Source of the DNA: Symbiodinium kawagutii
Lineage: Eukaryota > Sar > Dinophyceae > Suessiales > Symbiodiniaceae
Direction: 5' to 3'
NCBI GenBank assembly: GCA_009767595.1
Contig: VSDK01003991.1
Span: 103,198 to 167,197 of the forward strand
DNA: 64,000 nt
Position numbers and translations under genes: made by a program. Below, piece by piece: positions 59,540 to 64,000 of the stretch (the stretch's first letter is position 1; each line of letters starts with the position of its first letter). The notes beneath the pieces were generated by a model. That model searched no databases. It was given only the letters and a program-made list of their open reading frames with translations, and was not told where the DNA came from.

Positions 59540-62500
59540 TCCATCCCTACCCAGCTTAACCAGCCCCCCAAGGCCAACACCCAAGCCCCTCAGTTGCCAA
59601 AGTCACCCCCCCTGCCACTCCCAACGGTTGCTGCCACGTGACGTTCACAGAGACCTCGAGCCTCGGGGGCCTTGCCCTGCGCCAGCAGGCACTGCGCCGC
59701 ATTCTGCAGGATCTGGGAAGCCTCACGGCGCGTGGGGTTGGAGTGTGGGCCTGGCCATACACAAGGGGAAAGGGTGGATGGCTATGGTGCAGGAAGGGCA
59801 TCCTGGTCATGATGGGCATCCTGATCGTTGGTGCACGGATGATGGCTTCACGGTGATTAATTCTGGCTTCATGGAGGCTTATTTGGGGTGAGAAACACCC
59901 ATTTATGGTTGACCAGGTTCATGGTGGCTTACGAAGGCTCAATGCTGATTGACTATGGTTGATCGTTAACTGATGATTCATGGCTGTTGCGGTACTTGGC
60001 TGATACTGATGAATCCCTACTCTTCCAGAAACTATCAGCCAAAGCCTCCCAAATCTGGATATCACAAACCTCTCCCCCAACTAGGGCTAATACATGCTGA
60101 TGATGATAAATATCATAATATAGCTGTGGTCCCGGGTCGGTTTGCAGGAGGCTGACGATACAGCAAAAAGCCGCGAGCCATGGCATAGCCTGGCTATCAA
60201 AACAGTGATATGATCAACATAGGATCTATTTTGTTGAGCAAGAAGTATAGAAGTCATACAGCCAATATGCCAATGATAGTTTACACCCAACGACATAAAC
60301 ATGTATATATGTATATAATCTATTTTTATACATCCAACAATATTGACTCATTTCGGTTGCTGCCAAGCCAACATACATGTACCCATGCGCGCACGCAAAT
60401 GCATCAATCGCTTTCCGAGGCCGCTGGCACTGCCTGGTGGGTCGCAACCTTGTCGTCCCCATTGGTCGCCAAGCGATACGCCTCCTGAAACCGTTGAACC
60501 CCCCCGCAAGTAGATCCAAAAATGATACACAATGAGTGAAGAATGCTGAAGAATTGCTGTTAACCTTAAAATGTTTCATGATCATGATGCTGGTATATGT
60601 GGTTTGTTGGTTTAAGATGAAAGGTTAGTAAGATGGCAATGATGGATGACAATGGTCAGCGGGAGAAAGATTGCCATCGTAAACATGGTGAACTCTCCAG
60701 CTGCCCCCGCAGCAGTCCTGAAAAGCGGAGGATGCCTCAGCCAGCCTCACGCCACGCGGGTGGAGCCATCACGGGGCAGCTGGGGCAACACGATGGCTCA
60801 TAGATGCGGATCGCCTACATACACTATTATTACCCGCAATGCTGGAAATATATGGAAATATATCTCCGCAATCATGCTTCACATGGGTTCATTACTACTG
60901 AATGATTGATGAACATTATTTGGATTCCAGCATTTAGCAATATGAACATCAAGCTCAACTAAACATCAAGTCCAGCAATACTATCAACCAACGACCATGG
61001 TTCAAGCATGAATTCTAATGGCCAATATTGACAGTATGATGTATCTTAAAGGCACTCTCAATCACCACTATTATCATGCTTGATCACCTGCAAAGCAATC
61101 ATAGCCAACATCAATAGTTGTGAAGTAAAGCATAGATAGTATGGGAAAAAGGGAGACCACGGATGGTAACATTGGTTCGATACATTGTCGCGTATTCTTG
61201 GCTGTTGGTTCGTTACTTTTGCAGTGACAAATGATGTACAAACAGGCAAAGGAGTGACATGTGGTTCTCGGTCAAAACTCTGGCCTGCTACCCTGGTGAC
61301 CATCCCAAAAATCACCAGAATAGTCTGACTGTTGAGATGTGATGAGATGTTCAAGTTTACATACCCATGTGTCTTGGATGGTTGGTGGTTTGACCTGCCA
61401 CCATATCTACTGGGCCGAAACGAGCCAATCAATTCAACGAGCCAATCAATTCATCGCCTCTGTGCTTGTTTGGACCGCGCCTCGTTGCGTTTTTCAGCGC
61501 AATGCCCAGGTTGTTGTAGGCATTGGACAGGGCTGAGCGTTCCTCTGCGAGGCGTTATGCTGATGATGTAACATGCACAGACACGTGTCAACCGTGAGAA
61601 TAGTTGGTGACTGAGCAGGGATGCACATCCAAGTGTGAGCAACAACCATGGAGTTTTGAAGCGACATTGATGACATGCTCGTAGCCAAAAGGTTTAGATG
61701 GGGGAGTGCACTGCATTGATTTGGACACCTCGATTGGCAGTTTGATGACATGTTGCCAAAAACCTACTACCAAATGCCTGCACTCAAATGCCAACAAATG
61801 GTGGCTTCTCAAAATGCCTCTAGATCTAATGAATATCAATCATTTAAAGCAATAAACCAACCATCGTTGGGGTTCATTAACTGTCCCATGTTTTAAGCCG
61901 TTGTAAGCACCATCTTGAACCAAACAGGGCTGTAATAACAGCTGGAATCAGTTGGATCTGCCATTAAACTCACCAGCCACTGCACCCTTCCGCGGCGAGG
62001 CGGTTTCCTCCAGGATTTCCATGCTGAACTCCTGAAGCTCCAGCTGCACCACTGCCTGCGGCAAGGCTCATGGTTGATACCAATGACGGTTGGTATCCAT
62101 TCATTGGATGTAACATGGTTTAATGGCGGTTGGGTAACATTATTCAACTTACTTATTGATATCATGATGTTTGATGGCTTGCTGGGTTTGGCCTGATGGT
62201 TGAAACCAACTTATGGCAAAAAAATGTTAACTGACAATCTTTACTTGAATGGTTCACTTATGGATTAATGGTGCAATACGTTTGGACATAGAATATCCTG
62301 CAACTTACTGATTTGATCACAATGATTCACATGGGTAAAACATGACTGATGCAGTATAGTGAGACTTCTCATAGCGTTGAGAACCGATCGGCATTTATAT
62401 ACCTTTTGTTGCTGCAGGGCCGAGTGGGTAGGCATTAACATAGATGACTGGATAACCCTTGCCATTTCTATATGGCAAGGGAATGGAGCCCCAGTTTCAG

Positions 62501-64000
62501 GCCAGCTATGTAGCTAAACCTTGACCACTACTCACCAGGATTCACATCGATAAACATCCGCTGCCACCCATGACAAACATTGACCCCTTGTAAACCCTAC
62601 CAGGAAAACACAACATCACCCAGCATGCTTTGACCATTGCATCATCAACTGCACCATGCGACTTTATATAGACACCACTCGTGAGAAGTATCAACCATCG
62701 TGGACACTTGGTATCGACATTACTGACCCTAACCATAAACAGAAAAGGAAAATTAACCGATGTCAGCCACTGGCATCAACCACTTTGATCCACCGCACAA
62801 AAAAAAAAAAACACACACACACCAGTCACCCATTTTCAACCATCAACCATGATTAACCACTACTGAACCCAGCAGTTGCTGTTTCCTAGCCATGAACCAC
62901 CCATGGTGGTCCATCGACCGCATCGCGATGCCCTCAACGCGTTGCCTCCCAGCTCTGTACCGCATCTTGCCACTGCCGCAGCCGCAACTGCACCTGGAGG
63001 CTGTGGTACAGCTGGGATGCTGGGGCCACCGAGGAGCAGCAAAGGCAGGGCATGGGATAGTCACCTTTCATGGAGACTCCTTGGCTTGGCATACATTCTA
63101 CGGATGATTGGTTCAAGCATTTTGTAGTACTCGTATGGTTGGTTCCAAACGTTGTGGCTGACAATGGCGCATTGCGATTTAGCAAAATTCAAGAATGATG
63201 TTGCTTAATAGTGTTGGTTAATAGTGCTTTAGATGCCAACGGCCCATGAAATCACAAATGGCTCAAAATGTTGGACCAAAACTATTATCCATGATGATTA
63301 TCCATGATTGACCACTAGCACAGAAGATAGTTGTTAGCACACTTTAAACACATGATGACAAGACTAAAATATTCTCAATGATGGTGATTAATTCCTCCTG
63401 GTCAGTCATGGTTTCGAAGCAAGTGAAGTAGTAGCTGAAATGATATGATCACTAATAGTGGGATCATGGACAATGGTAAACAGCAGTTGGACGAATAGTT
63501 GAGCGCAGGTTGACTACTGACTGTTGACCAGCCAGCATCAACCAATCGAATGCCATTAATCAACCTTAACTATTCGGTGGTTATTCGCCACAATCATTGA
63601 TCATCACCATTCACCCCCATCCATGGGGAATAACCACGGCTCATAACCCACCCGCCCCACCCAAAAAAACATCAGCCAAACCAACCAATTCCAACCAACC
63701 AGCAACCACCCAGAAACTCCCAAAGAAAACCATCCAATTCCAACCAAACCATCTAAACCGTCCATCCAATTCCATCCCAACCATTCAAACCCAACCAAAA
63801 CATAAACAAACTAACAAGAACCAACCAACCAACAACTAACCAACCACCAAACAACTAGCAAAAAAACATCCAAACCAACCAACCAACAACCAACCAATTC
63901 CACCCATCCCGTGCCTTCCCCAGCAACGACCGGGCGCCGATCTCCTCGCGCTTGGCCGCGGCGCGCTGCGCCGTGGCCACGGCCTCCGCCAGCAGCGGCA
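55925..64000 (-). CDS. TPR-repeat protein gene, 5' end beyond window
   Basis: Short exons encode a helical tetratricopeptide-repeat protein: 63915-64000 and beyond (AEAVATAQRAAAKREEIGAR), 62946-63011 (LYHSLQVQLRLRQWQDAVQ), about 61974-62055 (VVQLELQEFSMEILEE), 61489-61542 (ALSNAYNNLGIALKN), 60449-60484 (EAYRLATNGDDK), 59662-59721 (LQNAAQCLLAQGKAPE), 58394-58423 (weak), 57913-57980 (LRNAIASYAKSLDIFSEK), 56807-56932 (coiled-coil-like, LQQLLQQTRTELAQLVALAE), about 56265-56303 (AQHLAASAEGGYP), 55925-55984 (VATLFDDRQVRGEC and TGA at 55925-55927). Most exons are phase 0. The Leu/Ala/Tyr pattern (YNNLGIAL, AIASYAKSLDIF) is typical TPR. TPR proteins are scaffolds; the partner cannot be told. A possible exon near 60700-60790 was not resolved. 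It lies upstream of gene 2 in the same direction. Confidence 0.7.
56771..56828. repeat. 23-bp direct repeat, period 35, spanning a 5' splice site
   Basis: CCTTGGCATGTTCCGCCAGC plus 3 bases occurs at 56771-56793 and 56806-56828. On the coding strand each copy ends with GCCAAG|GA, so the end of exon 56807-56932 and its GA donor are duplicated. Confidence 0.88.
58560..59300. other. unexplained low-repeat block in a TPR-gene intron
   Basis: Complex sequence with a plus-strand frame of 81 codons at 58588-58833 (starts MKKTDDTMSID) without recognised domain. It may be a decayed insertion or a chance frame; I cannot assign it. Confidence 0.3.
59456..59540. repeat. (ATC)n microsatellite
   Basis: An uninterrupted run of about 28 ATC units in a TPR-gene intron. 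The poly-Ile and poly-Asp frames across it are artefacts. Confidence 0.95.

Noticed and set aside
1..64000. CRISPR arrays, rRNA, tRNA or bacterial operons
   Set aside because: The tandem repeats are microsatellites without unique spacers, and no conserved rRNA or tRNA segments or Shine-Dalgarno-led gene runs were seen.

Overview
This looks like nuclear DNA of a protist with very intron-rich genes, most likely a dinoflagellate. That is inference. The supports are short GC-rich exons (21-139 nt) in long AT-rich introns full of degenerate TGATGG/CATCAA text, frequent GC and GA 5' splice sites beside GT, all recognised genes on one strand, and a Cys-rich module plus secreted endonuclease/exonuclease/phosphatase (EEP) proteins of a kind I associate with dinoflagellates. 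No rRNA, tRNA, CRISPR or bacterial operon signal was seen. Nearly all long single-frame ORFs are low-complexity or chance frames. The real coding signal is in short exons that I joined by reading phase and by aligning two paralogous genes to each other.

Layout, all on the minus strand and read from high to low coordinates: (1) about 64000-55925, the 3' part of a TPR-repeat protein gene whose 5' end lies beyond the window. (2) 54897-32853, 'gene 2': signal peptide, Cys-rich module, two PAN/Apple domains each followed by a Thr-rich linker, then an EEP nuclease domain. (3) 28304-8232, 'gene 1': a tandem paralogue with one PAN domain and a Gly/Ser linker before the EEP domain. (4) about 7291 downward, a weakly supported first exon of another gene. 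(5) 901-1, an open frame running off the left edge with C5-cytosine methyltransferase motifs. A single-block glycosyltransferase-92 pseudogene (21012-19610) sits inside an intron of gene 1, on the same strand.

Genes 1 and 2 both appear to encode secreted nuclease-fold proteins with extracellular adhesion-type modules. Active-site signatures are kept in both: Asn of YNLYWWN, Glu of QEC, His of NTHW, Asp/Asn of GDFN, and Asp-His of SDH or GDH. Their exon phases fit when aligned, yet many intron positions differ, so introns have been gained or lost repeatedly since duplication. Introns also hold a 980-bp element with terminal inverted repeats, a perfect 119-bp-arm hairpin, a palindromic repeat family, a second dispersed repeat family, a 189-bp tandem duplication carrying a truncated exon copy, and telomere-like repeats.

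Limits: exon ends are set by eye from phase and homology. Several small exons are inferred but not located, and no transcript evidence was available.
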